Origin: Gordonia hongkongensis
GTDB taxonomy: Bacteria > Actinomycetota > Actinomycetes > Mycobacteriales > Mycobacteriaceae
Direction: 5' to 3'
Length of the DNA stretch: 64,000 nucleotides
Assembly (NCBI RefSeq): GCF_023078355.1
Contig: NZ_CP095552.1
Location: 4,712,001-4,776,000, forward strand
The position numbers and the translations under genes are program-made. The notes beneath the pieces were generated by a model, which saw nothing but the letters and a program-made list of their open reading frames with translations, made no database searches and was not told where the DNA came from. This document shows, piece after piece, positions 25,509-35,432 of the stretch (positions are counted from its first letter, which is position 1; each line of letters opens with the position of its first letter).

Positions 25509-26684
25509 ATGGCGACCCGACACGCGGCGCTGGACGTCCTGCGCGGCATCGCGATTCTGGGCACCCTCGCCACCAACATCTGGATCTTCACCAACCCGGA
25601 GGGGTTGATCGGCTACATCCAGGGCGCCTACCGGGCCACCGGCTCCTGGGCGGTGGCCGAGGACGTCCTGCAGCAGCTCGCCCAGGGCAAATTCCTCGGT
25701 CTGCTCACGATCATGTTCGGAATCGGGCTGGCCATCCAGCAGCGGTCGGCTGTTCGACGAGGCCGGCCCTGGCCGGGACGGTACTACTGGCGAGCCGCGC
25801 TGCTGTTCGTCGACGGCGTGATCAACTACTTCCTCTTCACCGAGTTCGACGTCCTCATGGGTTACGCGGTCACCGGACTCATCGTCGCCTACCTGCTGTC
25901 GATGCGGCTGCGGCGCCAGTACGTCGCGATCGCGATCGCCGCGTCGACGCATCTGGCGCTGCTGGGGCTGCTGAGCTGGGCCCTTCTCGCCGCGCCCGCT
26001 GCATCGAGTCCGGGCGCCGGGCTGTCCCCGAACCCCTACGCAGACGGCAGTTTCGTCGACCTCGTCGCTTTTCGCGCCGAGAACTTCCTGATGTTCCGTG
26101 CCGAGGTCCTCTTCATCCTGCCGATGTCGATCGCGCTTTTCCTCATCGGCGCGGCCCTGCTGCGCGCCGGCGTCCTGGAACCGCGCGGCGCCCGGCTTCG
26201 GCGACGCCTGATGGCCGTCGGGCTGGGGATCGCCCTACCTCTCGACCTCGCCGTCGGACTGGCCGGTGGCGATGCCGGACTCGTCGTGGGGCGGTACGGG
26301 TTGGCGCCGGTCGTCGCACTGGGGTTGCTCGCATGGGTCGCCGGGTACTACGCCGACGGCCGCACTCCCGGGCGGTGCGGCCGCGCGCTGACACCGGTCG
26401 GTCGAATGGCGTTGTCCTGCTATGTGTTACAGAACGCGATCGCGGGTGCCGTCTGTTACGGCTGGGGCCTGGGGCTCGCGCAACATCTCGACGGCTCGAC
26501 GCTGGTCCCCGCCACGGTGTCCCTGCACCTCGCCATCGCCGTGGTGCTCATGCTGTTCTCCCGCTTCTGGCTCAACCGATTCGAGCGGGGCCCTCTCGAA
26601 TGGCTGTGGCACCGAAGCTACGACCGCATCACCACTTCCGCCGACCGGCGAATGTCACCCGAACGAGTGGACTACCCGCGGTGA
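25509..26684 (+). CDS. DUF418-domain membrane protein
   Basis: 391 residues with about nine or ten membrane helices. The opening LDVLRGIAILGTLATNI is the acyltransferase-3/DUF418-type start (DxxRG). The C-terminal half (RALTPVGRMALSCYVLQN ... LGPLEWLWH, here as GPLEWLWH) is the DUF418 domain. Family members are thought to be integral membrane proteins, sometimes transporters, with no settled function. ATG 25509 follows GACGGAGAC. Probably controlled by the divergent TetR. Confidence 0.85.
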   Translation: MATRHAALDVLRGIAILGTLATNIWIFTNPEGLIGYIQGAYRATGSWAVAEDVLQQLAQGKFLGLLTIMFGIGLAIQQRSAVRRGRPWPGRYYWRAALLFVDGVINYFLFTEFDVLMGYAVTGLIVAYLLSMRLRRQYVAIAIAASTHLALLGLLSWALLAAPAASSPGAGLSPNPYADGSFVDLVAFRAENFLMFRAEVLFILPMSIALFLIGAALLRAGVLEPRGARLRRRLMAVGLGIALPLDLAVGLAGGDAGLVVGRYGLAPVVALGLLAWVAGYYADGRTPGRCGRALTPVGRMALSCYVLQNAIAGAVCYGWGLGLAQHLDGSTLVPATVSLHLAIAVVLMLFSRFWLNRFERGPLEWLWHRSYDRITTSADRRMSPERVDYPR

Positions 26685-26783
26685 CGGCTGCTCGACCGCA
26701 GGTCAGCGAGCTGACCGGGATGGGTTAGCCATCCCCGCCGCGGGGTACCCGACGCGCACCATCATCCGACCGAGGAGTGAGTC

Positions 26784-27305
26784 GTGGACACCGCCATCTG
26801 GATCATCATCGCCGTCGTCGTCGTGATCGTCATTCTTGCGCTCGTGTTGCTGCTTCTTCGTCAGCGAAAGGCACGCCGACGGGTTCAAGCCGAGGAGATC
26901 AGGCAGAACGCCACGCAACAGGTCTCGACCGTCCGCCACCGCGAGGCCGTCGCCGAGGAGGCCGACGCCCGGGCACGGAAAGCGCAGGCCGAAGCCGACG
27001 CCAAGTCCGCAGAGGCCAAGCGGCTGCAGGAACAGGCACGCCACCACCAGGGACACGCGGCCGAGTCGCGGCACGAGGTCGAAAGCGAGTTCGCCCGTGC
27101 GGACCGTCTCGACCCCGATGTCCGACGGAACGCGGATGGACGGGACACCGAGGGACAGGGCGCCGACGGGCGTGGTGCGGACGGGCGGAACGACCCGAAC
27201 ATCGCAGGCCGGCACGCCGGTCAGCCGTCGAACAACCCTATCGATCCGCGTCACCGCCCGGACGCCGATCCCCGCGGACACCAGACGCCGCCGAACGCCC
27301 GCTGA
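26784..27305 (+). CDS. Small single-pass membrane protein with coiled coil
   Basis: 173 residues. One N-terminal membrane helix (AIWIIIAVVVVIVILALVLL, residues 4-23) is followed by a basic stop-transfer patch, a long Ala/Glu/Lys-rich coiled coil (about 35-105) and a hydrophilic Asp/Gly/Arg-rich tail with repeated DGR units. GTG 26784 has a strong GAGGAGTGA upstream. Homologues are widespread in mycolata as uncharacterised proteins. Function unknown. Confidence 0.75.
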   Translation: MDTAIWIIIAVVVVIVILALVLLLLRQRKARRRVQAEEIRQNATQQVSTVRHREAVAEEADARARKAQAEADAKSAEAKRLQEQARHHQGHAAESRHEVESEFARADRLDPDVRRNADGRDTEGQGADGRGADGRNDPNIAGRHAGQPSNNPIDPRHRPDADPRGHQTPPNAR

Positions 27306-27372
27306 CGAGACCCTCTCGCAAGGCGACACCGGCCACACCTGCAGCGCGGCGGACGGAGCAAGATCCGAAAAG

Positions 27373-27404
27373 TGGTACTCAGTCCCGAGTGTTAGTGGGT
27401 ACCA
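27373..27404. promoter_or_regulatory. Operator-like nested palindrome upstream of MMPL gene
   Basis: TGGTAC (27373-27378) and GTACCA (27399-27404) are inverted, and ACTC/GAGT (27377-27390) form a second inverted pair inside. Placed about 70 bp before the MMPL start, this is a plausible site for the TetR protein encoded just downstream of the pump gene. Confidence 0.45.
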
Positions 27405-27470
27405 TTTCTCTCGTCATCTGCGCCGGGACCTTCGGGGGCCGGTCTTCCGCAGCACCAGAGGGGTCCACGC

Positions 27471-29675
27471 ATGGCGTCGTTTCTGTTCAAGCTCGGAAGC
27501 TTCTGCTTTCGCCACAAATGGTCGGTGATCGCGGCCTGGCTGGCTGCGCTCATCGCGGTCGCCGGACTGGTCGGCGCACTCCAGCCCAAGTTCGCGCAGG
27601 ACTTCAGCCTTCCCGGCACCGACTCGGGGGTTGCCACCGAACAGGTCGAGCAGTACTTCCCACAGGTCATGGCCCAGCAGGAACAGGCGTCGACGAGCAT
27701 CCTCGTCGCTGCCGAGGACGGGCTGCAGAACCACACCGCGCAGCTGAACGAACTCGCCGCGGCCCTCCGCGGACTCCCCGACGTGATCGAGCCGCAGACT
27801 GTCGTCAACCCGCTGACGGTTGCGGCCGCTGAACCAGCACTCGCAGCGCAGGTCGTCGGCGACAACGGTCGGGTCGGCCTCATCCAGGTTCGCCAGGACA
27901 TCCCGATCCTCGACCTCACCGTCGAGAACAAGGAAGAACTCGTCTCGATCCTGGACGAGTTCTCCGTCGACGGTCTGCAGGTGGAGGCAACCGGGTCGCT
28001 GATGCAGGTGATGGAAGCCGGCGGCACGGCCGAACTGCTCGGTTTCGCCGTCGCCTTCGTCGTGATGATCGTGGCGTTCGGAGCTCTCATCGCCGCCTTC
28101 ATACCTCTCGTCACCGCGATCGTCAGTGTCGGCATCACCATCCTGCTGCTCACGCTGTCGGCCGAGGCTCTGTCGATCAACGAGTCCGCCACCGCCATCG
28201 TCACGATGCTCGGCATCGCCGTCTCCATCGACTACGCGCTGTTCATCGTGTCCCGGTACCGCGCGGAACTACTCCGCGGCGGCGCGCCATCAGACGCCAT
28301 CGGCCGAGCCGTCGGCACAGCCGGGTCGGCGGTGGTTTTCGCCGGCCTCACCGTGATCGTGGCGGTGGTGGCCCTCATGGTGATCGGCATCCCGATCATC
28401 ACTCAGATGGGCGCGGGTGCCGGCGTCGCCGTGTTCATCGCGGTGCTGGCTGCTCTGACCCTCATCCCCGCCATTCTCGGCGCGTTCGGGCGATTCGCCT
28501 TCCTACCTCGAATCCCCTGGATCAAGCACGCCGTGGAATCCGAGGACGACACTATGGGCGTCAAGGTCGGGCGCACCGTCGTCAAGTGGCCCATCCCGTT
28601 CATCGTGATCGGCCTGCTGGCGCTCGCGGCCGCGGCCATCCCGGCAACCAAGCTGGAACTCGGTCTGTCGCTGTCCAGCGAAGCCGAAGCACCCGCGCAG
28701 GAACTGCTGAGCCGCGGTTTCGGTGAGGGCATCAACGGCCCATTGCTCGTCGTCGTACACGACGAGGACGGCGCGATCAACGCCCCGGCCGAGGAGACCG
28801 TGCGGCACATCGCAACCCTGAGTGATGTCGCCAACCCCGAGGGGCTCACCTGGACGGGCAACCGAGCAGGCGACACCGCGCTCATCATGGTCACCCCGGA
28901 GAGCGCGCCGTCGTCAGCCGCCACACACGACCTCATGGAGCAGATCCGCGCCTTCGCACCGACGGTCGAGAACCGTGGCGCGGAACTCCACGTCGGCGGT
29001 CAGACAGCCATCATGTCCGATCTCTCCCAGAAACTCGACGATGCACTCATCCCCTACCTGGTCGTGGTCGTCGGTCTCGCATTCCTGATCATGATCGGCG
29101 TCTTCCGGTCGCTCTGGGTCCCGCTCATCGGCACCCTCGGATTCGTCTTCTCGGTCCTGGCGACCTTCGGCGTCACCGTGGCGATCTTCCAGGAGGGCTG
29201 GCTGGGATTGATCACCCACACGCAGCCGATCATCTCCTTCCTGCCGATCTTCCTCATCGGCGTGGTGTTCGGGCTCGCGATGGACTACCAGGTGTTCCTG
29301 GTGACCCGAATGCGCGAGGAGTTCATGCACGGCTTGTCGGCCAAGGAGGCGATCGTCGCCGGTTACCGGCACGGAGCCCGGGTGGTCACGTCGGCGGCGA
29401 TCATCATGATCAGCGTCTTCGCGGCGTTCATGCTCTCCCCGGAGACGACCGCCAAGATGATGGGTTTCGCGCTGGCCGCGGCAGTGTTCTTCGACGCCTT
29501 CGTGATCCGCATGCTGGTCGTACCCGCGGCGATCGCGTTGCTCGGCGACCGGGCCTGGGGCCTCCCGCGCTGGCTCGACCGCTTCGTGATCAACTTCGAC
29601 ATCGAGGGCGAAGCAGTCCGCCATCGTGGGCTCGAGGAACCGGACGACACCAGGTCCCCGGTCCCGGCGAGTTGA
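27471..29675 (+). CDS. MMPL-family RND transporter
   Basis: 734-residue inner-membrane exporter driven by proton motive force. Two repeats each carry a first helix, a large extracytoplasmic domain and five further helices. ISIDYALFIVSRYRAEL, seen as SIDYALFIVSRYR, and AMDYQVFLVTRMREEF are the paired helix-4 motifs with the proton-relay Asp-Tyr residues. Mycolata MMPLs move lipids, siderophores or drugs; the cargo here is unknown. Soluble loops are short compared with MmpL3, nearer the small MmpL11/YdfJ type. The following TetR gene is 37 bp away but contains a stop codon. Confidence 0.92.
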   Translation: MASFLFKLGSFCFRHKWSVIAAWLAALIAVAGLVGALQPKFAQDFSLPGTDSGVATEQVEQYFPQVMAQQEQASTSILVAAEDGLQNHTAQLNELAAALRGLPDVIEPQTVVNPLTVAAAEPALAAQVVGDNGRVGLIQVRQDIPILDLTVENKEELVSILDEFSVDGLQVEATGSLMQVMEAGGTAELLGFAVAFVVMIVAFGALIAAFIPLVTAIVSVGITILLLTLSAEALSINESATAIVTMLGIAVSIDYALFIVSRYRAELLRGGAPSDAIGRAVGTAGSAVVFAGLTVIVAVVALMVIGIPIITQMGAGAGVAVFIAVLAALTLIPAILGAFGRFAFLPRIPWIKHAVESEDDTMGVKVGRTVVKWPIPFIVIGLLALAAAAIPATKLELGLSLSSEAEAPAQELLSRGFGEGINGPLLVVVHDEDGAINAPAEETVRHIATLSDVANPEGLTWTGNRAGDTALIMVTPESAPSSAATHDLMEQIRAFAPTVENRGAELHVGGQTAIMSDLSQKLDDALIPYLVVVVGLAFLIMIGVFRSLWVPLIGTLGFVFSVLATFGVTVAIFQEGWLGLITHTQPIISFLPIFLIGVVFGLAMDYQVFLVTRMREEFMHGLSAKEAIVAGYRHGARVVTSAAIIMISVFAAFMLSPETTAKMMGFALAAAVFFDAFVIRMLVVPAAIALLGDRAWGLPRWLDRFVINFDIEGEAVRHRGLEEPDDTRSPVPAS

Positions 29676-29712
29676 TAAGCCGCACAATCCTTCTGACAAG
29701 AAGTGAGCACGT

Positions 29713-30357
29713 ATGGGCAACTGCCTGACTGTGCACGCCGGCTCCGACGCCCCGGAACCCGCACCGGGGCGTCGGATGGGCCTGCGTGAACAGAACAAAC
29801 TGCGCACCCGCAACGCCATCCGGCAGGCGGCGATCACCCTGATCGCCGAGCAGGGGTACGCCAAGACCACCGTCGAGCAGATCGCCGAGGCCGCCGGCGT
29901 CTCACACACGACGTTCTTCCGCTACTTCCCGTCGAAGGAACAGGTGGTCGTCGGAGACGAGCACCTGCATGCCTAGGCGCACGCGATCGTCGAGTCCATG
30001 CCGCCCGGCCTCAGCCACTTCGATCTCATCCGGCGCCTGATGACCGAGCTGCACCGCCTGACGGTCGACGACCCCTGGGTCGGCAATCCGCTCCGCATGC
30101 AACTGATCCGCACCGAGCCGTTGCTGCAGAAGCCCTTTCAGGTCGAGTCCGAGCGCATGATCTCGGACATGACCCAGCTCATCGCCGACTACTTACGGAT
30201 CGCGCCCGACGACTTCCGGCTCAAGGTGTTCCTCGACGCGGTGGCCGGGGTGACCTTCCATCTGGCCACCGAGTTCGACGACAACCGGGAGATGCCCCAG
30301 CTCGAGACGACCCTGCGCGCGATCGATCTGCTCGAGCAGGGGTTGCCGGTCGGATGA
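29713..30357 (+). pseudogene. TetR-family regulator interrupted by an in-frame amber codon
   Basis: One continuous frame encodes a TetR protein except for a TAG at 29974-29976. The first 87 codons hold the HTH (TVEQIAEAAGVSHTTFFRYFPSKEQVV); the same frame continues after the stop with AHAIVESMPPGLSHFDLIRRLM and an intact C-terminal domain to 30357. The sense codon in relatives is expected right after GDEHLHA. A truncated DNA-binding domain alone could not normally dimerise, so repression of the MMPL gene is probably lost, unless the stop is a sequencing error. Start ATG 29713 could instead be ATG 29779. Confidence 0.85.
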
Positions 30358-30410
30358 ACAGTAGTTGTCCGGCCATTCGCCCCGCGAACATTCCCTCTAG
30401 GATTCAGAGC

Positions 30411-31688
30411 GTGATCTCGGACAACGCTGCCCGACCGCGACCGATGCCGGGCCTTCGACACGGCTCCTCGCTGCGCTCGTCGCCGGCTCAGGCAGCAGGG
30501 GGCACTGGCCGCTGGTCAGTGATTGCCATTGCGGTGGTCGCGGCCATCGCGGCCACCGTCTCGCTCGCGGCATCGGCCCAGGCCGCGCCGGCCAAGCCGA
30601 CCCCGGCACCGTTCCCGGTGACCGACATCGCGCGGCTCTACGCCTCGGACGTCTCGTCGTATCCGGGCGGCGTGTACCTGCAACCGGTGGAGACGTTCAC
30701 CGCCCTGCGCCGCGATCACCCCGAGGTGATGGCCCGCAATCTCGAGACGGCCGTCGCGATCAACCAGTCGGCGGCCGGCAACCCGGGACTGCAGCGCCGA
30801 GCGCTCGCCGACGCACACGACGATCCGCTCTGGACGATGTCCGATGCCTTCGGCGACCGGCTCGGACGGGATTTCCGGAACGCCCTCGCCGCCAATCGCC
30901 TCCCGAAGACCACGGCCCTCTTCAGCGACTACCTCGCCCGCGCCGGTGGGCTCGCGAACGCGACGCTCGTCGAGAAGTACGTGTTCGGGTACGAGCGGCC
31001 GTTCATCGTCGCACCCGAGCGGATCCGCAAGTACATGCGCGCCGGAGCCAGCGAGTACGACGCGCTGGGCAGCAACCCGTCGTTCCCGTCCGGCCACACC
31101 AGCCTGTTCTTCTGGCGGGGCACCCTGTTCGCGTCGATGCTCCCGGAACTCGCGCCGCAGTTCCTCGCCCGTGCCTCGGAGGGTGGATATCACCGCATCG
31201 TGCTGGGCGTGCACTACCCGCTCGACGTGATCGGTGGAGCGATCGTCGGGCAGGCCGCCGCCGCCGATCGCTGGAACGACCCGCAGTTCCGCCGGCTCCT
31301 CGCCGCGTCTGCCACCGAGATCCGCAAGGAACTCGAATGGCGTTGCGGCGCAGCCCTCTCGGTGTGCATCGCGCGTGACACGCCCTACGCCACCGATGCC
31401 GCGGCCCAGACGATCTACGCCCAGCGCATGACCTACGGATTCGGACGCGTCTCGTCGCCGACACATCCGATGGTGGTGCCCCGACAGGCCGTCGAACTGA
31501 TCGCCGGGGCGTACCCGCGACTGACCGACGAGCAGCGGCGTCAGGTCCTGGAACAGACCGCGTCGCCCGCGGGATATCCGCTCGACGACCAGCGTCCCGG
31601 CCGCGCCTCCTGGCAGCGCCTGGACCTCGTCCGTGCTTACACCGCCGACGTCACGGTCGGCCGCGACGGTCGGGTGACCGTCCACTGA
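30411..31688 (+). CDS. Secreted PAP2-superfamily acid phosphatase
   Basis: About 425 residues with an export signal (WSVIAIAVVAAIAATVSLAA, cleavage near AQA-AP). Class A acid phosphatase motifs are complete: KYVFGYERP (KX6RP), NPSFPSGHTS and GYHRIVLGVHYPLDV (the R-X5-H-X3-D block). It would remove phosphate from extracytoplasmic esters. I start at GTG 30411; ATG 30444 would give a shorter leader. Codons 14-30 come from a degenerate copy of the dispersed repeat (30451-30500), so this N-terminal part may not be ancestral. Confidence 0.87.
   Translation: MISDNAARPRPMPGLRHGSSLRSSPAQAAGGTGRWSVIAIAVVAAIAATVSLAASAQAAPAKPTPAPFPVTDIARLYASDVSSYPGGVYLQPVETFTALRRDHPEVMARNLETAVAINQSAAGNPGLQRRALADAHDDPLWTMSDAFGDRLGRDFRNALAANRLPKTTALFSDYLARAGGLANATLVEKYVFGYERPFIVAPERIRKYMRAGASEYDALGSNPSFPSGHTSLFFWRGTLFASMLPELAPQFLARASEGGYHRIVLGVHYPLDVIGGAIVGQAAAADRWNDPQFRRLLAASATEIRKELEWRCGAALSVCIARDTPYATDAAAQTIYAQRMTYGFGRVSSPTHPMVVPRQAVELIAGAYPRLTDEQRRQVLEQTASPAGYPLDDQRPGRASWQRLDLVRAYTADVTVGRDGRVTVH
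30451..30500. repeat. Degenerate copy of the dispersed repeat
   Basis: CTTCGACACGGCTCCTCGCT through CGCCGGCTCAGGCAGCAGGG resembles the reverse complement of the repeat at 7999-8036 (CTTCGTGG ... CTCCTCGC ... CAGGGAGC) but with many changes. It lies in the 5' coding part of the phosphatase gene. Confidence 0.4.
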
Positions 31689-31727
31689 GGGCCGCCCTGA
31701 CCTGCCGGTAACTGAATCGTTTGTCCC

Positions 31728-31761
31728 ACTGCCCGTTGCGAACTCGTTCGTGACGGGCAGT
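31728..31761. terminator. Long hairpin after the phosphatase gene
   Basis: Arms 31728-31743 and 31746-31761 pair over 16 positions with two G-U wobbles, around a TC turn. There is no T-tract. It lies 39 bp after the PAP2 stop and could terminate or protect the transcript. The rest of the 280-bp gap to 31969 holds a possible TTGACA box near 31807 but no ORF I can support. Confidence 0.55.
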
Positions 31762-31968
31762 GTCGTGCCATGTGGTCCACTGTGTGTCCAGTTTCGCCGA
31801 ACAGCTTGACACCGGCGTAAGGGTATGGCTACTTTTCGAGTGGCCCACATCACATCCGACGTGGACTCACCGCCGTGACCAGGGCGGACGGTGCCGGAAT
31901 CGCGGACCCAGACACAGCACTGGGTCGATGAACTCAATCCTTCTAAGCCCCGCCGGGGCGATGTCGCC

Positions 31969-33303
31969 GTGCCCTCTCGCAGGGCGGTTCCGTCGTGCCC
32001 GGAGATCATCGGGAAAGGCAGTCGAAACACGCGTTGGTCGAATTCACGCAGGAGAGCCGGACGGTTGGCGGCGGTCGCCGTCGCCGCGGCGTGCATCTTC
32101 TCGGTCGTGTCGTGCAGCAGCGACGACGGCGGATCGTCGGACGGCTCCGCCGCGGATGCCAGCGGCACCAAGGCGTCGGGCGAGGCGATCAAGGTGGGGT
32201 TGTTCAACCCCACCAAGGGCCCCGCCACCCAGGGTGGCGTGACCACCGGCAAGGACGCCGCCCTGGACTACATCAACAACCAGATCGGCGGCATCGGGGG
32301 CCGGCCCGTCGAGATCGTCGACTGCGGAATCGACCAGACCGCACCGGAATCGACGGTGTCGTGCGCCAACCAGTTCGTCGAGGCCGGCGTGGTCGCCGCG
32401 ATCGACGGCTACAATGCCGAATCCGCCTCCGCGGTGCCGATTCTCACCTCGGCCGGCATCCCGCTGGTCGGCCAGATCCCGTTCAACACCTCCACCGGCG
32501 CCTCGGCGGAGAACCGCGTGTACTTCGGTCCGCCACCCGCCGCGTTCCTCGTCGGTTTCATGCAGCAGCTCAAGGCCGCGAACAAGAACTCGCTGACGCT
32601 GGCGAATGCCGATCTCCCTCAGGCACATCAGGTCTTCGACGGTTTGATGAAGCCGCTCGGCGCCCAGCTCGGCATCGACGTCAAGTCGGTCTACTACCCG
32701 CCGACCGGCCCGAACTTCACCTCGCTGGCCACCACCCTGGCCGAGGGCAACCCCGCCGCGGCCGGCCTGATGACCTCACAGAACGACAACGTGTGCACCA
32801 AGCTCGCGCAGTCGCTGCGGTCGGTGAACTACGAGGGCACCATGTTCATGGCGGCCTGCACCGACTTCATCGACACCATGGGTGCGCAAGCGGTTGGCGC
32901 ACAGACCTACTCACCGATCTGGCAGCCCCCGGCCATGGACTCCGCACCGGAGCCGGCCAAGGCGAATCTCGGGATCGCCCAGAAGTTCATCGACGAGCAG
33001 GGTGGCACCGGCGGTTTCTACGCCTACGGCACCTTCGCGACCCTCGCCGACTTCGCGATCACGCTCAACAACGCCAAGGTCACCGATTTCACCGGCCCGA
33101 ACGTGCTCGGTGCGCTCAAGGCAGTCACCGACTACCAGTCGTTCATCGGCCCGAAGCTCAACTGCGGTAAGCCGACCACGCCGAACTGCACCACCGAGAT
33201 GCTGCTGTTCGACGTCGTCGCCGAGAAGAAGACCGAACCCGCCACCGGCGGCTTCATCACCCCGCTTCCGGCTGCGCTGCAGCGCATCCCGGGCGCTTAC
33301 TGA
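31969..33303 (+). CDS. Branched-chain amino acid-type ABC transporter substrate-binding lipoprotein
   Basis: About 444 residues. A basic n-region (SRRRAG) and hydrophobic core (AAVAVAAACIFSVVSC) end in a lipobox cysteine followed by SSDDGGSS. The mature part is a Peripla_BP_6 (LivJ-like) protein: AIKVGLFNPTKGP at the start, GGRPVEIVDCG and later PNFTSLATTLAEG. It binds a small metabolite outside the membrane and delivers it to the permease encoded downstream. The start is uncertain (GTG 31969 chosen; GTG 31891 would add 26 residues). Heads the uptake operon, with a stable hairpin after it. Confidence 0.88.
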   Translation: MPSRRAVPSCPEIIGKGSRNTRWSNSRRRAGRLAAVAVAAACIFSVVSCSSDDGGSSDGSAADASGTKASGEAIKVGLFNPTKGPATQGGVTTGKDAALDYINNQIGGIGGRPVEIVDCGIDQTAPESTVSCANQFVEAGVVAAIDGYNAESASAVPILTSAGIPLVGQIPFNTSTGASAENRVYFGPPPAAFLVGFMQQLKAANKNSLTLANADLPQAHQVFDGLMKPLGAQLGIDVKSVYYPPTGPNFTSLATTLAEGNPAAAGLMTSQNDNVCTKLAQSLRSVNYEGTMFMAACTDFIDTMGAQAVGAQTYSPIWQPPAMDSAPEPAKANLGIAQKFIDEQGGTGGFYAYGTFATLADFAITLNNAKVTDFTGPNVLGALKAVTDYQSFIGPKLNCGKPTTPNCTTEMLLFDVVAEKKTEPATGGFITPLPAALQRIPGAY

Positions 33304-33315
33304 CACGGGTCGCTG

Positions 33316-33347
33316 GTGTGGCGGGGTGGTCACCCACCCCGCCACAC
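33316..33347 (+). promoter_or_regulatory. Intercistronic hairpin between binding protein and permease
   Basis: A perfect 14-bp GC-rich stem (33316-33329 with 33334-33347) with a TCAC loop and no T-tract. Such hairpins after a binding-protein gene usually stabilise its mRNA or partly terminate, giving more binding protein than permease. Confidence 0.7.
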
Positions 33348-33429
33348 CCGGCTCTGCTCCCCGATCCGAACGCTCCGCATCCTCACACGCGCGTGAGATC
33401 CGTACGCGCCGAACGAATGAGTACGCCAC

Positions 33430-35432
33430 ATGGGCCAGTTCCTCCAGTTCGTCTTCCTCGGACTATCCGCCGGTGCCATCTATTCGGTGCTTGCGTCGTC
33501 CCTCGTGGGCATCTATGCCGCCACCGGCATCATCAACTTCGCGCAGGGCGCCATCGGCCTCTACTCGGTCTATCTCGTCGCCGCACTGCGCACCGACGGC
33601 AGTCTCGTCCTGCCCATCGGCACACTGAAACTCGGGAGTGAGTCCGACCCCACCTCGATGGAGTTGGCACTGGTCCTCGGCGTGCTCAGCGCGGTCGTCT
33701 GGGCCCTGCTCGCACACGTACTCATCTTCCGGCCGCTCCGCTCGGCCCCGGTGCTCGCCCAGGTCGTCGCCTCGGTGGGACTCATGCTGTTCATCCAGGC
33801 GCTCGTCCATCTCCGCTTCGAGACCGAGAACCTCTTCGCCGAGGCCATCCTGCCGGAGGACACCGTCGACATCGCCGGCGCGGTCGTCAACGTCTCGGAC
33901 CTGATCCTGGCCGGCGTCGCCATCGCCATCTCACTGGTGCTGTGGGCCTACTTCCGGCTCACCACCCTGGGCGTCGCCACCCGCGCGGGCTCCGAAGACG
34001 AACTCGCCGCCCGACTGTCGGGTTACTCCCCGGACCGCCTCGCGGCGATCGTGTGGGCACTCACCGGTGCGGCAACCGGTCTCATCGTCGTCCTCGCGTC
34101 CTACACCATCGGACTCACCGAGACCAGCTACACCTTCTTCGTCATCCCGGCCCTGGCCGTCGCCCTCGTCGGCCGGCTCACCTCCTTCGGGATCGCCTGT
34201 GCCGCAGGTCTTGTCCTCGGCGCATTCCAATCCACCATCACGTGGCTCACCACCAAGGACTGGTGGCCGGAATGGGCGCAGGCCGGCCTCGGCGACGCCG
34301 TTCCGTTCGTCATCGTCGTCATCGCCCTCTTCCTGCTCGGCGGTCGGATCCCGTCGCGCGGCTCGCTCGGCGAGGTGCGCATGCCCGCGGTCCGGATCCC
34401 CCGCATCCGGCTGATCCCGACCGTCGTCTGCATCGCGGTGGTCGTCGTGGCGATCCTCCTCACGTCCGGCAGCTGGCGGTTCGGCGTCGTCACCTCGGTG
34501 ATCCTCAGCCTCATCGCATTGTCGCTGGTCCTGCTCACCGGTTACCTCGGCCAGATCTCGCTGGCCAGCATGGCCTTCGCCGGCGCGGCCGGGTTCGCCC
34601 TGTCGAAGCTGACGACCAACTGGGATGTGCCGTTCCCGTTCAGCATGATCTTCGCCGCCTTGATCGCGACCGGCCTCGGTGTCCTGGTGGGCGTGCCCGC
34701 ACTCCGATCCGCGGCGCCCAGCTGGCCGTCGTGACATTGGCAGCGGCCCTGGCCATCCAGAGCTTCGTCTTCAACAACCCGGCGATCACGTCCTTCGAGG
34801 GCAACCTCATCGCGGACCCGACGATCTTCGGCCTCGACCTCGGGGTGCGCGACGGCACCAACCTGGTCACGATCCGGTTCTCGCTGATGGTCCTGATCGT
34901 CGTCGCGATCGCGACTCTCGTGGTGTTGCGCTTCATGGGCGGCTCGACCGGCCGGGCCTTCCTGGCCGTCCGCTCCAACGAGCGCGCCGCGTCGTCGGTC
35001 GGGATCAACGTCGCCGCAACCAAATTGCTCGGCTTCGCACTGTCGGCGTTCCTGGCCGGCATCGGCGGTTGCCTCATCGGTTACAGCCGCGGACAGCTGT
35101 CGGCCGGCTCGTTCACGGTGATGATCGGGCTGACGCTGCTCGCGATGACCTACGTCGGCGGCATCACGTCGTTCGCCGGTGCGGTCCTCGCCGGCATCAT
35201 CGGACCGCTGGGCGTGGGTTACGTCTTCCTCAACCAAACCCTCGCTCTCGGTGAGTACTACGAGCTCTTCGCCGCCGGCAGCCTCCTGCTGATGGCGGTG
35301 CTGAATCCCGTCGGCGTCGCGGGGGCCATGTCGGAGCTCGGCGAGAAGCTACGCGCCCACCGGCACAAACCGTCCCCCCGTCCGGAAGCGCCCGGCGCGG
35401 CACAGAACGCACAGGAGGGTGCACATGTCTGA
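33430..35432 (+). pseudogene. LivH-LivM permease fusion, split by a 1-nt frameshift
   Basis: Two ABC permease modules are fused in one gene. Codons from ATG 33430 encode a LivH-like permease (IINFAQGAIGLYS) and the start of a LivM-like one (LVLLTGYLGQISL) but hit TGA at 34732. The rest of LivM (IRGAQLAVVTLAAA ... LTYVGGITSFAG-like block) continues in the -1 frame from about 34710 to 35432. Adding one base in CTCCGATCC near 34709 restores GVPALRIRGAQLAVV. With that repaired the product is about 667 residues with roughly 18 helices. There is no heptanucleotide slippery site. Either a real mutation or a sequencing error; the neighbouring genes are intact. Confidence 0.85.

Noticed and set aside
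29974..29976. Amber codon read as an unusual amino acid
   Set aside because: Nothing in the window suggests UAG recoding; other genes here use TAG as an ordinary stop (for example 2567-2569).
34690..34735. Programmed -1 ribosomal frameshift in the LivHM gene
   Set aside because: The required frame change is -1, but there is no X XXY YYZ slippery heptamer at the junction and no convincing stimulatory hairpin; a deletion or sequencing error explains it better.
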